Counted from the stretch's first letter, positions 48,061 to 56,297 are shown. The stretch: DNA of 64,000 nt from Candidatus Taylorbacteria bacterium RIFCSPHIGHO2_02_FULL_46_13 (GCA_001821015.1 MHRQ01000020.1:77535-141534), one strand, 5' to 3'. Notes: a model not told the origin generated them from the sequence alone. Program-made: numbers and translations.

Positions 48061-48201
48061 TGAATTAGTGTATATTGACAAAGTGGCGGTGAGTAGTATG
48101 TGAATGTGGGGAAAGAGTGTCTATCAACACGGAAATTATATTGTGCCGAGGTTCAATTTTGGTGGGAAAATACGTGCATTTGCGTTTCCTTGCAAAATAG
48201 A

Positions 48202-48207
48202 TATAAT
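48202..48207 (+). promoter_or_regulatory. -10 hexamer TATAAT before rplY
   Basis: 8 bases before ATG 48216. A TTGCGT 16 bases upstream could be a weak -35. Confidence 0.65.
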
Positions 48208-48215
48208 TGCTTTTT

Positions 48216-48905
48216 ATGTTCGTGCTTGATGCGCAAAAACGAGATGTTAAGAAAAGCCCCGTCAAAATGAGACGAGACGGCCTTGTGCCTGCTGTTTTTT
48301 ACGGTAGAAAGGAGAAATCAACCGCAATTTCAATTCAAAAGAAGGATTTTCTCAAGGTCTGGAAAGGGGCAGGAGAGAGCTCAATTATTACTATTAAACA
48401 AGATGACGGTTCCGAGCATCAGGCCTTGATTCAGGATGTAGACCGCGACCCGGTAACGGGCTCACCCATTCATGCTGATTTTTATGTCATTGAAAAAGAT
48501 CGCCGTCTCAAGATTAAAGTGCCGATTGAATTTTTAGGTGTTTCGCCTGCGGTCAAGGATCTCGGGGGAATTTTGGTAAAGGTTACGCATGAGCTTGAAA
48601 TTGAGTCATTACCGAAAGACCTTCCACACAATATCAGTGTAGATATTTCCGTGCTGGTTGATCTTAAAAGCCAAATTCTTGCCAAGGACCTTACGCTTTC
48701 CGCGGGCGTCACATTGATTACTGGCGCTGAGGATGTTATCGCGGCAATTGCGGAAGCAAAAATAGAAGAGGAGAAGCCACCCGAAGCGATTGATCTTTCC
48801 AGTATTGAAGTAGAAAAGAAAGGCAAAGAAGTTAAGGAAGGTGAAGGGGAAGAAAATGCAGTCACTCCTGTTGCCGCTCCTGCAAAAGGAAAGGAGGCAA
48901 AATAA
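48216..48905 (+). CDS. rplY: 50S ribosomal protein bL25, CTC form
   Basis: A 229-residue long-form bL25 binding 5S rRNA. LDAQKRDVKKSPVKMRRDGL and VPAVFYGRKEKS start the L25 domain; FLKVWKGAGESSIITIK and ALIQDVDRDPVTGSPIHADF follow. A beta domain and an acidic-to-basic low-complexity tail (GEGEENAVTPVAAPAKG) close it. The ATG 48216 gives the normal N-terminus. No Shine-Dalgarno; the -10 box abuts the gene. Confidence 0.93.
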   Translation: MFVLDAQKRDVKKSPVKMRRDGLVPAVFYGRKEKSTAISIQKKDFLKVWKGAGESSIITIKQDDGSEHQALIQDVDRDPVTGSPIHADFYVIEKDRRLKIKVPIEFLGVSPAVKDLGGILVKVTHELEIESLPKDLPHNISVDISVLVDLKSQILAKDLTLSAGVTLITGAEDVIAAIAEAKIEEEKPPEAIDLSSIEVEKKGKEVKEGEGEENAVTPVAAPAKGKEAK

Positions 48906-48997
48906 AGGCGACTGATTCAAATCAGTAATTTTCACCCTATATCGGTCGTCTACATTACATGATTATACGCGATGTATAATCATGTATAATCATGTAT

Positions 48998-50338
48998 ATG
49001 CCCGAGAATCGGAGTGTTTTGGTAACGCGCAACAGCTCCCACGGGGGATGTTTTCTTGTTGTATGTGCAGTTTTAATAGGCCTGCTTTGTTTTTCTCATA
49101 CCGCAACCGCACAGGTAGAGGGCAGTGAGGTTAGCTCACGTCGGGCTCAACTTGAGAGCGATCTTGCCGCGCTTGAGAAAGAAATTGACACCCAGCGGGT
49201 TATTCTTGAGGCAAAACAGAAAGAGACCGTGTCTTTGGCGCGAGATGTGGCAATTCTCAATGCAAGTATTCAGAAGGCAAAACTTTCTATCAAGGCCCGT
49301 ACCATTGCGATACAACAACTTCAGGAAGATATTGGAAGTAAGCAAAATACTATTGTCGGGCTTTCCAACAGACTTGATCGGGAAAAGCAGTCTCTCGCAC
49401 AAATCATCCGACGCACCAATGAAATTGATTCGTATACGCTCGCTGAGGTTTTTTTAAGCGGTAACAACATCTCCGGTTTTTTTGAGGATTTGGATGCATT
49501 TGATTCAGTGAAAGTTTCTCTGCGCAGTTCGTATGTCGCTCTTATAGCCAATAGAGATCAAACACAAGCGCAGAAAGCCTCTCTGGAAGATAAGGCCGCC
49601 CAAGAGACAGCGCTTCGTCAGAGTCAGGAATTAGAAAAAAAGCGCATTGAACAGCAGGAAGCGGAAAAAAAGCGTATCTTGACTATTTCCAAAGGAGTTG
49701 AGGTCACGTATCAGAAAATAATTTCCACAAAGGGAAAAAGCGCAGCAGCCATTCGGGCCGAGCTCTTTACCTTGCGTGGCAGTGCGGCGATTCCGTTTGA
49801 GAAAGCGTATGAATTTGCTGTCAGTGCGTCGCAAAAAACGGGCGTGCGTCCAGCTCTCATTCTTGGCATTATCGCTGAAGAATCCAATTTAGGAGAGAAT
49901 GTGGGAACAGGGAACTGGCGCGTAGATATGAAAAATCCGCGTGACACCGTGCCATTTCTTGATATCACCAAACGTCTAGGGCTTGATCCAGACAAGATGC
50001 CCGTTTCCAAAAAACCGTGGTATGGCTATGGCGGGGCAATGGGACCGGCGCAGTTCATTCCCTCCACCTGGATTTTATATGAAGATAGAATCGGCGATGA
50101 GACCGGGCATCGGCCTCCCAATCCATGGGACCCGGAGGATGCATTTACGGCCTCCGCGCTTTTATTGGAGGACAACGGAGCCGCGAAACAAACCCCAGCG
50201 TCCGAACGTCTTGCGGCGCTACGGTATTTAGCCGGATGGGCCAATGCGTCTAAATCCGCCTACTCATTTTATGGGGATGATGTGATGGAGCTCGCGGCTA
50301 AGTATCAATCGCTCATAAATATTTTGAAGGCGAATTAA
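48998..50338 (+). CDS. Secreted coiled-coil lytic transglycosylase-like protein
   Basis: 446 residues: signal peptide or anchor at 17-40 (GCFLVVCAVLIGLLCFSHTATA), then about 200 residues of coiled coil (EVSSRRAQLESDLAALEKEI, EQQEAEKKRILT) like EnvC/CwlO-type murein hydrolase partners. The C-terminal lysozyme-like domain has GIIAEESNLGENVG (catalytic Glu of SLT/MltB type) and YGGAMGPAQFIPSTW. It probably cleaves peptidoglycan in division or for assembly of surface machines. TATAAT occurs twice upstream (48975-48980, 48985-48990) in a short tandem repeat atcatgtata; the start at 48998 is 7 bases after the second. ATG 48992 is possible. Confidence 0.88.
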   Translation: MPENRSVLVTRNSSHGGCFLVVCAVLIGLLCFSHTATAQVEGSEVSSRRAQLESDLAALEKEIDTQRVILEAKQKETVSLARDVAILNASIQKAKLSIKARTIAIQQLQEDIGSKQNTIVGLSNRLDREKQSLAQIIRRTNEIDSYTLAEVFLSGNNISGFFEDLDAFDSVKVSLRSSYVALIANRDQTQAQKASLEDKAAQETALRQSQELEKKRIEQQEAEKKRILTISKGVEVTYQKIISTKGKSAAAIRAELFTLRGSAAIPFEKAYEFAVSASQKTGVRPALILGIIAEESNLGENVGTGNWRVDMKNPRDTVPFLDITKRLGLDPDKMPVSKKPWYGYGGAMGPAQFIPSTWILYEDRIGDETGHRPPNPWDPEDAFTASALLLEDNGAAKQTPASERLAALRYLAGWANASKSAYSFYGDDVMELAAKYQSLINILKAN

Positions 50339-50340
50339 AA

Positions 50341-50365
50341 ACCTACAAGGTCGAACCTTGTAGGT
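50341..50365 (+). terminator. Palindrome of the ACCTACAAGGT family acting as terminator
   Basis: acctacaaggt-cga-accttgtaggt, 2 bases after the transglycosylase stop, flanked by A and T runs. It is related to the repeat pair inside tktB. Confidence 0.75.
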
Positions 50366-50395
50366 TTAGTTTGTCGGGTTATGAGGTTGGGAAAG

Positions 50396-50424
50396 AAAAA
50401 AAGGCAAGGTGTAACCTTGCCTTT
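50396..50424 (-). terminator. Terminator of the minus-strand orphan gene
   Basis: 10-bp stem aaaggcaagg / ccttgccttt with a 5-base loop; on the minus strand it ends in T7. Confidence 0.85.
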
Positions 50425-50433
50425 GGACACTCG

Positions 50434-50661
50434 CTACACCTCCCAAGGAAACTGCTCTATTTCAACTTCGTCAGTTTGTTTGAAGAGAACCAGACCACCG
50501 CTACCAGGCCTGTTCCCCATGAAGACTGCATTACTTGCTACCGGTTCTCGGTACAAGCGATCTAGTTTAACAAAGGGTTGTAACGTGCCGTGGATTGCGA
50601 ACGAGCGGAAAGTGGTTCCTCCTGGCAATTCAGAAAAAGTGCTTTTTCGTCTTTCAGACAT
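50434..50661 (-). CDS. Small hypothetical protein, orphan cassette
   Basis: A 75-residue protein, MSERRKSTFSELPGGTTFRS at the start, beta-rich, with VFMGNRPGSGGLVLF in the middle and an acidic end (TDEVEIEQF). Not recognised. It has a promoter TTGACA-N16-TATAGT (50688-50715), a Shine-Dalgarno gaaaggaga 6 bases before the ATG and a strong terminator 10 bases after the stop, so it is a complete single-gene unit. Confidence 0.75.
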   Translation of the reverse strand: MSERRKSTFSELPGGTTFRSFAIHGTLQPFVKLDRLYREPVASNAVFMGNRPGSGGLVLFKQTDEVEIEQFPWEV

Positions 50662-50687
50662 AACATTTTCTCCTTTCTTCTCTTTCT

Positions 50688-50715
50688 ACTATAGTTTTTG
50701 CAACACATTTGTCAA
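50688..50715 (-). promoter_or_regulatory. Promoter TTGACA-N16-TATAGT (minus strand)
   Basis: -35 at 50710-50715, -10 at 50688-50693. It drives the 75-residue orphan gene, back to back with the rpmE -10 box. Confidence 0.75.
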
Positions 50716-50731
50716 CGTATTTCTTTTCTGC

Positions 50732-50737
50732 TATAGT
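50732..50737 (+). promoter_or_regulatory. -10 hexamer TATAGT before rpmE
   Basis: TGCTATAGT (extended -10), 9 bases before ATG 50747. No Shine-Dalgarno. Confidence 0.65.
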
Positions 50738-50746
50738 ACTTTCGTC

Positions 50747-50992
50747 ATGCAAAAAGAGCTTCACCCCACATATCATAATGCCGCTAAAATAACCTGTTCC
50801 TGTGGGCAGATTTATACTATTGGATCCACGAAAGAAACGATGCATATTGAAATTTGTAGCGCGTGCCACCCTTTTTATACGGGAAATGACAAGGTTCTAG
50901 ATACTGCTGGACGTGTTGAGCGCTTTAAAGCTCGTCTTGCTAAAAAGGATACTGCAAAGCCGGCAAAGAAGACTCGTGCCGCAAAAGCGTAA
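50747..50992 (+). CDS. rpmE: 50S ribosomal protein bL31
   Basis: An 81-residue bL31 with the zinc-binding form: CSCGQIYTIGS supplies two Cys and CSACHPFYTG the other two. MQKELHPTYHNA is the standard start, and DTAGRVERFKAR leads into a basic Ala/Lys tail. It is leaderless by its -10 position and is followed by prfA, 39 bases downstream. Confidence 0.95.
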   Translation: MQKELHPTYHNAAKITCSCGQIYTIGSTKETMHIEICSACHPFYTGNDKVLDTAGRVERFKARLAKKDTAKPAKKTRAAKA

Positions 50993-51031
50993 CTGACCTA
51001 CAGGACCCACTCGGGCCTGTTTGTTTTACAT

Positions 51032-52000
51032 ATGGAAAAGATTGATCTGACCGCCTATAAGGAAAATCGTAAAACGCTCTTTTTAGCGGGGGAGTATGAG
51101 CGTTTGTATGCACAGTACAAGGAGGTAGAGGCGATGGCGGCCGACCCCACTATGCAAGAACTTGCGAAAGGGGAATTGGCTGGTTTGTCCGCACAACTTG
51201 AAACATTAGCAGGGCAAATGAAAAATATTGTTGCATCGGAAAAGATAGAGGATGAGTTTCCGAATGAAATCTTACTTGAAGTGCGCGCGGGAGCCGGTGG
51301 CGAAGAAGCGGCCCTTTTTGCGATGGCGCTTGCGGGTATGTATCGGCGTTACTCGGAAGTACAGGGGTGGACGTTTAAAGTGATTGATGAATCAAAGACA
51401 GATTTGGGTGGCTACAAGGAAGGTATATTTGAGATTCACGGTAAGGATGCGTATCGCAAGCTTCGGCATGAGACCGGTGTTCACCGCATTCAGCGTGTGC
51501 CTGCCACAGAAAAGTCAGGACGCATTCATACTTCCACCGCTTCAGTTGCCATCATGCCTTTACGAAAACTTGGCAAGATTGAAATAAGCCCCGCAGATCT
51601 GGAAGTAGAATTCTCACGCGCGGGGGGCAAGGGTGGGCAAAACGTGAACAAAGTAGAGACGGCAGTTCGCCTCACGCACAAACCGACGGGGCTTGTGGTA
51701 CGTGCGACTGCGGAGCGCAGTCAGGCGGCAAACCGCGAGCGGGCCCTTATCGTTCTTCAGGCAAAATTACAGGTTATACATGACGAAGCAGAGGCAGCAA
51801 AGTTTTCTTCTCATCGGCAAAGTCAGATTGGTACCGGCGACCGTAGCGAAAAAATTCGCACTTACAATTGGCTTCAGGATCGTGTAACCGATCATCGTAT
51901 CAAGCAATCCTGGCACAATATTGAAGGTATTTTTGAAGGCAATATAGGACCCATTATTGATACGCTTATTGCGGCGGAGTCAGCAACTTCTGGAAACTAA
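51032..52000 (+). CDS. prfA: Peptide chain release factor 1
   Basis: A 322-residue class I release factor reading UAA/UAG. The GGQ loop is in FSRAGGKGGQNVNKVETAVR (about residue 190), preceded by HRIQRVPATEKSGRIHTSTA, where the codon-recognition PxT region lies upstream around residues 140-150. The protein is some 35 residues shorter than E. coli RF1 at the N-terminus. RF1 rather than RF2 is judged from overall blocks such as RTYNWLQDRVTDHRI, typical of PrfA (RTYNFPQ). Confidence 0.93.
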   Translation: MEKIDLTAYKENRKTLFLAGEYERLYAQYKEVEAMAADPTMQELAKGELAGLSAQLETLAGQMKNIVASEKIEDEFPNEILLEVRAGAGGEEAALFAMALAGMYRRYSEVQGWTFKVIDESKTDLGGYKEGIFEIHGKDAYRKLRHETGVHRIQRVPATEKSGRIHTSTASVAIMPLRKLGKIEISPADLEVEFSRAGGKGGQNVNKVETAVRLTHKPTGLVVRATAERSQAANRERALIVLQAKLQVIHDEAEAAKFSSHRQSQIGTGDRSEKIRTYNWLQDRVTDHRIKQSWHNIEGIFEGNIGPIIDTLIAAESATSGN

Positions 52001-52020
52001 GTGTGAGGCCGGCGTGTTCC

Positions 52021-52049
52021 TTGACAAGTTACATTTTGGTGCGTAGTGT
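52021..52049 (+). promoter_or_regulatory. Promoter TTGACA-N17-TAGTGT
   Basis: Consensus -35 at 52021-52026 and TAGTGT at 52044-52049. It gives a leader of about 45 bases to the orphan gene at 52099. Confidence 0.7.
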
Positions 52050-52098
52050 GTTTTGCAGGACATGAACACCAACCAGTAATACAGAAAGGATAGTTCTT

Positions 52099-52593
52099 AT
52101 GAAGAAAAGAAAAAAGAGGCAACCACAAAATGGTTGTGAGTTGATGGAAATGCTATTCGCGAGCATCTGTGAGCGGGCTCCGATCAGGAAAGTGACCGTT
52201 GTTGAGAAAGACCGTGTTGTTGAACTGGGCTCGGGACCGTTAGACGGACTCACTGTTCGACTTTCTCGCAGCCCGCAAGATATGAGCATTGAGCTCCACC
52301 ACATGCTCGGTTCCGCTTTGACCGTTGAGCACGAAAGAGAAGGCAGGGTGCTTCTCGACTTACATCTAAGTACTACAGACGTCTACGACCAGAAACGCGG
52401 ACATTTATATCGCCAAGCTCTGTGTTTCCGCCAGCAAGATGTGTTTGAGATGCTGCGGTGGAAGATGACACCTCTCATTCACGAAGCCGTCTATATGGCG
52501 GAGCAGTTGCCCGGTCAGTTTATTTGGGAGGATGAACTCGACAAAGTCTATGTAGGCGATGCTCAGTTGTTCGCTCCCCAGCAGCCTAAGTGA
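52099..52593 (+). CDS. Hypothetical protein, orphan cassette
   Basis: A 164-residue protein beginning MKKRKKRQPQNGCELMEML. The middle has beta strands (VTVVEKDRVVELGSGPLDGL, GRVLLDLHLSTTD), and a helical end follows (FEMLRWKMTPLIHEAVYMAE). Not recognised. It has its own promoter, a Shine-Dalgarno (gaaagga, 9 bases before ATG) and a terminator. It shares this layout with the genes at 17876, 50434 and 55951. Confidence 0.75.
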   Translation: MKKRKKRQPQNGCELMEMLFASICERAPIRKVTVVEKDRVVELGSGPLDGLTVRLSRSPQDMSIELHHMLGSALTVEHEREGRVLLDLHLSTTDVYDQKRGHLYRQALCFRQQDVFEMLRWKMTPLIHEAVYMAEQLPGQFIWEDELDKVYVGDAQLFAPQQPK

Positions 52594-52620
52594 CAAGGCC
52601 ACCGTAAGGATTTTATGCCA

Positions 52621-52657
52621 CCCCTATTCAGTTTCTAACTGATATAGGGGATTTCTT
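52621..52657 (+). terminator. Rho-independent terminator
   Basis: cccctat-tcagt / actga-tatagggg stem with a 5-base loop and one small bulge, followed by atttctttt. Confidence 0.8.
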
Positions 52658-52723
52658 TTCTAAAAAATTAAGTTGAGGCATCATTTGCAAGTAAGTCTTA
52701 TTTTTGATAGACTACTTCTCTAC

Positions 52724-53434
52724 ATGGAAAATACCAAAGAAATTAAGAACGATCCGGTCATTGAAGCCCTCTTTAGCGCGGGTGCTCATTATGGCTATGT
52801 ACGATCGCGCCGTCATCCTTCCGTAAAGCCCTTTATCTTTGGTGCCAAGAACCGTGTTGATATTTTTGATCTTGAAAAGACCAAGGATCTTTTGGAACGC
52901 GCCAAAGTGTTTGCCCGTACGCTTGGAAAGGAAGGAAAGCAGGTCGTGTTTGTTACCAGCAAACACGAGGCACTGCCTTTCGTGAAAAAAGCAGCGGAAG
53001 AGACGGGGATGCCGTATGTCGCCGGGCGATGGATCGGTGGAACGCTCACGAACTTCTCCGGTATTCGCTCGCGTATTGATAAGTTACTTGACCTGCGTGA
53101 TAAACGCGAAAAAGGAGAACTCGCAAAATACACCAAACGGGAGCGTTTGATGATTGACCGCGAGATAACGAGACTCGAGACGCTTTTTTCCGGCCTGATT
53201 TCTCTAAAGAGCCTGCCGGCGGCACTGTTTGTGGTGGACCCGGGTAAAGAGCATATTGCGGTTGCGGAGGCTGGGAAAACGGGAGTGACAATTATCGCAA
53301 TAGCCGGTTCTGATTGTAATCTCTCGCTGGTTGACTACCCAATTGTCGGTAACGATTCATCCTCTAAAAGCATCGCATTTTTTGTAGATTCGTTCACCCG
53401 CGCCTTTAAAGAAGGACGCGCGCCTGCGGCATAG
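52724..53434 (+). CDS. rpsB: 30S ribosomal protein uS2
   Basis: A 236-residue uS2. AGAHYGYVRSRRHPSVKPFI (usual GVHFGH..R.WNPKM..YI), GAKNRVDIFDLEKT, VAGRWIGGTLTNF and PAALFVVDPGKEHIAVAEA are characteristic. ATG 52724 fits the normal N-terminus. It is followed by tsf, the usual partner. Confidence 0.96.
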   Translation: MENTKEIKNDPVIEALFSAGAHYGYVRSRRHPSVKPFIFGAKNRVDIFDLEKTKDLLERAKVFARTLGKEGKQVVFVTSKHEALPFVKKAAEETGMPYVAGRWIGGTLTNFSGIRSRIDKLLDLRDKREKGELAKYTKRERLMIDREITRLETLFSGLISLKSLPAALFVVDPGKEHIAVAEAGKTGVTIIAIAGSDCNLSLVDYPIVGNDSSSKSIAFFVDSFTRAFKEGRAPAA

Positions 53435-53485
53435 TCTCTACACGCCCAGACTTTTGCTTGGTATATTTAACCACTATAACCCCCA

Positions 53486-54067
53486 ATGATAACCACTGAG
53501 GCAGTAAAAGAATTACGTGACGCGACTGGTATTTCAGTCATGCAGTGCAAAAAAGCGCTGGAAGAAGCTGACGGCGATATGGCCAAGGCGTTGGTGCTTT
53601 TGCGCAAGAAGGGGGCTACCATTGCGGCAAAAAAAGCCGAGAGGGAATTGAAATCGGGTACTATTGGCGCGTATGTTCATTCAAATGGGTCCATCGGCGC
53701 GATGGTGATTCTTTCTTGCGAAACCGATTTTGTCGCGAACAATCAAGAGTTTCAGACGCTGGCCCGTGATATCGCTATGCACGTTGCTGCCACCGCTCCG
53801 GAATATGAGAGCTTTGAAAAAATTCCTGATGAGGCTAAAAAGACTGCGCGAGAAGTGTTTAGTAAAGAGGTTGCCAGTAAGCCAAAAGCTATGCAGGATA
53901 AGATTATGGAAGGGAAATTGGCTGCACACTTTAAGGAACGAGCGCTGTTAGATCAGACCTTCATTAAAAATTCTGAGCTCACCATCCGTACTCTTATTGA
54001 AACAGCGGTTCAGAAGTTTGGGGAAAAAATTGAAGTCCAAAAGTTTACACGTCTTTCACTTTCCTAA
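53486..54067 (+). CDS. tsf: Translation elongation factor Ts
   Basis: A 193-residue short-form EF-Ts, the nucleotide exchange factor of EF-Tu. The N-terminal UBA-like VKELRDATGISVMQCKKALE, then GTIGAYVHSNGSIGAMVILS, CETDFVANNQEF and the LLDQTFIKNSELTI region are intact. The second half of the dimerisation domain is reduced compared with E. coli (283 residues), as in Thermus-type EF-Ts. Confidence 0.96.
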   Translation: MITTEAVKELRDATGISVMQCKKALEEADGDMAKALVLLRKKGATIAAKKAERELKSGTIGAYVHSNGSIGAMVILSCETDFVANNQEFQTLARDIAMHVAATAPEYESFEKIPDEAKKTAREVFSKEVASKPKAMQDKIMEGKLAAHFKERALLDQTFIKNSELTIRTLIETAVQKFGEKIEVQKFTRLSLS

Positions 54068-54070
54068 TCC

Positions 54071-54466
54071 ATGTCGCTTGAAAGCATCTTCTTCTTTGTT
54101 TCTCTTGCCGCGCTTATCCTCATGGTCGGGCTCAAATGGGGGAGTTTGCAAAATGGTTCCGAAGGGATTCTTACTCGTTCACTCGCACCCTTTGATGAGC
54201 CCATACGTAAAGCTCTTATCAATACCTCTACATACTTGAAAAGAGTAATTCTGTTGGGCTATCGGTACACGTCTGTTTTTTTTCATACTCTTCACCATAT
54301 TCTTGCCGCATATCTGCATAATATGGTGCGAGCCGCAGAACGTCAGGTACGGAATTGGCGCGAATTCGCCCGTGAACGCAAGATAGAAAATAATTCCACT
54401 TCCGTGTTTCTGAAAGATATGACTGAGTATAAGAATCAACTTAAAGAAAATAATCACGAGGTTTGA
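54071..54466 (+). CDS. Hypothetical single-span membrane protein
   Basis: A 131-residue protein: an N-terminal span (FFFVSLAALILMVGLKWGS), a second amphipathic or hydrophobic stretch (YLKRVILLGYRYTSVFFHTL) and a charged helical end. It starts 3 bases after tsf and so is co-transcribed with it. Unknown family. Confidence 0.65.
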   Translation: MSLESIFFFVSLAALILMVGLKWGSLQNGSEGILTRSLAPFDEPIRKALINTSTYLKRVILLGYRYTSVFFHTLHHILAAYLHNMVRAAERQVRNWREFARERKIENNSTSVFLKDMTEYKNQLKENNHEV

Positions 54467-54490
54467 GTTGTAGGCGTAGGACTCTCATAG

Positions 54491-54496
54491 TATAGT
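54491..54496 (+). promoter_or_regulatory. -10 hexamer TATAGT of the tRNA gene
   Basis: TATAGT, 30 bases upstream of the mature tRNA 5' end. Confidence 0.5.
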
Positions 54497-54526
54497 GTCT
54501 CTGTCCGATCAACAGTCGGACTTTTT

Positions 54527-54598
54527 GCCGCCCTAGCTCAACGGTAGAGCAACCGCTTTGTAAGCGGTAGGTTGTCGGTTCAAGTCCGACGGGCGGCT
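54527..54598 (+). tRNA. tRNA-Thr (anticodon UGU)
   Basis: Full cloverleaf: acceptor gccgccc / gggcggc, D arm around agctcaacggtagagc, anticodon stem accgc / gcggt with loop tttgtaa (anticodon TGT), and T arm with ggttcaagtcc. CCA is not encoded. It would read ACA and other ACN codons. Confidence 0.95.
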
Positions 54599-54629
54599 TC
54601 AGAATTAGAAATATGTTATATTGCTGGCT

Positions 54630-55772
54630 ATGAGGAACCACATGGTGATACACGATCCCAAGGAAGCAGAGCTACTTGCTGAGCTCGGGGAAAAGACTGA
54701 CTTCAAAAGTTTGCGCATGAAGAAGCTTTTGGCTCTGCCTGATTTGACGAAGAAAGAGCAATCGCCGGTAAAGATATTGTTTGATCAAATTCTAGGACTC
54801 CCTAGATTTCAGGATTTTGATATTGTTGATTTTTCAAAACTGGTGACCGTAGAGCAGAATTTTGACCTTCTGAACACGCCAAAAGACCATCCAAGCCGCA
54901 GAGAAACGGACACGTATTATCTGACTGATGAATATCTTCTGCGAACACAAATGACCGCCTTCTGGTCTTTTTATCTAAAAGATCCGAAAGTTTTGAAGCG
55001 ACTTGAAACAGAAGGACAGATTGCGGCACTTGCTTCAGGCATTGTGTTTAGAAAAGACGAGATTGACCGGCACCATTTCCCTGCGTTTCATCAGATAGAC
55101 GGTTTATTAATTTGCAAAAAGAGCAAGAAAATCATTACGCAAGCAGATTTAAAAGAAGTGCAGGCCGATTTAGCAAAAAGTATTTTCGGAGAGGGGATTG
55201 AATACAAATTCCTTGATGATGATTTTCCATACACGGTGGAGAGCCTTGAAATGGACATTATGTTCAACGGACAGTGGATTGAAGTGAATGGGGCAGGATT
55301 AGTAAATCCGATCGTGCTGAAGAACTTTGGATTAGATCCGGAGATTTACAACGGCTGGGCGTTCGGATTTGGAGAGCGGCTTGCGATGATTAAAATGGGT
55401 ATACCGGATATTCGGATACTCTGGTCCGACGACTCTCGCATTACGAGTCAGTTCAAAGATATCAATAGTACATTCAAAGAGGTCAGTAAGTACCCCTCAA
55501 TAATTAGAGACATCTCATTTATTGTTGATAAGTCTACAAGCCTTAACAACTACTTTGAAATTGTAAGAGAGTACGCAGGCAACCTCATTGAAGAAGTGAA
55601 GTTGTTAGATACCTATGAAGATGCGAAGAAATTCGGGGAAGGGAAGAAGAGCTATACATTCCGTATTGTGTACTGCTCTCCAGAGCGGACACTCACCAAC
55701 CAAGAAGTCAATGTCATTCAGCAAAAGATACAGGAAAAAACAGAAACCGAACTGAAAGCGGTAGTGAGGTAA
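54630..55772 (+). CDS. pheS: Single-chain phenylalanyl-tRNA synthetase (catalytic plus FDX-ACB)
   Basis: 380 residues. Residues 60-290 are the class II catalytic core of PheS: VTVEQNFDLLNTPKDHPSRR (motif 1 region), GIVFRKDEIDRHHFPAFHQI (motif 2), and IEVNGAGLVNPIVLKNFGLD with WAFGFGERLAMIKMGIPDIR (motif 3). Instead of ending there, the protein continues with KEVSKYPSIIRDISFIVDKS, LIEEVKLLDTYED and YTFRIVYCSPERTLTNQEVN, a ferredoxin-fold anticodon-binding (FDX-ACB) domain normally found at the end of the beta subunit PheT. This is the layout of mitochondrial monomeric PheRS. The N-terminal coiled coil of bacterial PheS is missing. ATG 54630 lies 7 bases after a TATATT box. No pheT is in the window. 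Confidence 0.88.
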   Translation: MRNHMVIHDPKEAELLAELGEKTDFKSLRMKKLLALPDLTKKEQSPVKILFDQILGLPRFQDFDIVDFSKLVTVEQNFDLLNTPKDHPSRRETDTYYLTDEYLLRTQMTAFWSFYLKDPKVLKRLETEGQIAALASGIVFRKDEIDRHHFPAFHQIDGLLICKKSKKIITQADLKEVQADLAKSIFGEGIEYKFLDDDFPYTVESLEMDIMFNGQWIEVNGAGLVNPIVLKNFGLDPEIYNGWAFGFGERLAMIKMGIPDIRILWSDDSRITSQFKDINSTFKEVSKYPSIIRDISFIVDKSTSLNNYFEIVREYAGNLIEEVKLLDTYEDAKKFGEGKKSYTFRIVYCSPERTLTNQEVNVIQQKIQEKTETELKAVVR

Positions 55773-55810
55773 GAAGAAAGCTTAAGGCTTAGTGCTTGGG
55801 GCTTGGAGAA

Positions 55811-55843
55811 AGAAAAAACGCCCGACACAGTGTGTCGGGCGTT
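55811..55843 (-). terminator. Terminator downstream of a minus-strand orphan gene
   Basis: aacgcccgacaca-g-tgtgtcgggcgtt (13+1+13 perfect), followed on the minus strand by a T6 run. It lies 107 bases past the stop at 55951. It could also stop plus-strand transcription of pheS. Confidence 0.8.
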
Positions 55844-55950
55844 GACCATTTCAAGAGAGGAGACGGTTCTTATTCTGCCCTTGCCACTTTTCAGTGGGAG
55901 GTACAATTACCCGTTTAGGAGTCAACGACTCACCTTATCTTGGTACGGTC

Positions 55951-56184
55951 TTACCGGCTTTCAATGCGACAGGATGCCCAGCCGAAGATGCTTGCCATAA
56001 CTCCCGGCAAGATGGCATGGATGAATGCCTCCATCTCGTCTTTGTCGATGCCGATGTCTTTAGCTTCGTTGCCCATGTTTCGTCGAACACTGTCGCTGAC
56101 ACCGTTCTTGCTGAGCTCTCGCTTGATCAACTTTAGGGCGATTTCACCTTGTCGCGCCTCCGTCATGGCTATGGATTTTGTCAT
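55951..56184 (-). CDS. Small hypothetical protein, orphan cassette
   Basis: A 77-residue, mainly helical protein, MTKSIAMTEARQGEIALKLI, then KNGVSDSVRRNMGNEAKDIG and FIHAILPGVMASIFGWASC. Not recognised. A Shine-Dalgarno (gaaagg, 8 bases before ATG), a promoter TTGACT-N18-TACAAT at 56268-56297 with a leader of about 75 bases, and a terminator make it a complete unit. Compare the genes at 17876, 50434 and 52099. Confidence 0.7.
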   Translation of the reverse strand: MTKSIAMTEARQGEIALKLIKRELSKNGVSDSVRRNMGNEAKDIGIDKDEMEAFIHAILPGVMASIFGWASCRIESR

Positions 56185-56267
56185 ACGTACTACCTTTCGA
56201 TGAGTTGTTTCTCTGTATCCCCAGAGACAGGGAAGTGCCTACTTCGTTTCAGCACTTTCTAGCGTAA

Positions 56268-56297
56268 ATTGTACTACACTTACTATATAAAAGTCAA
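56268..56297 (-). promoter_or_regulatory. Promoter TTGACT-N18-TACAAT (minus strand)
   Basis: -35 at 56292-56297, -10 at 56268-56273. It drives the 77-residue gene. Confidence 0.65.

Noticed and set aside
54441..54653. A 70-residue minus-strand reading frame with PPVGLEPTTYRLQSGCS
   Set aside because: This is the well-known false peptide produced by reading a tRNA gene antisense; tRNA-Thr occupies 54527-54598.
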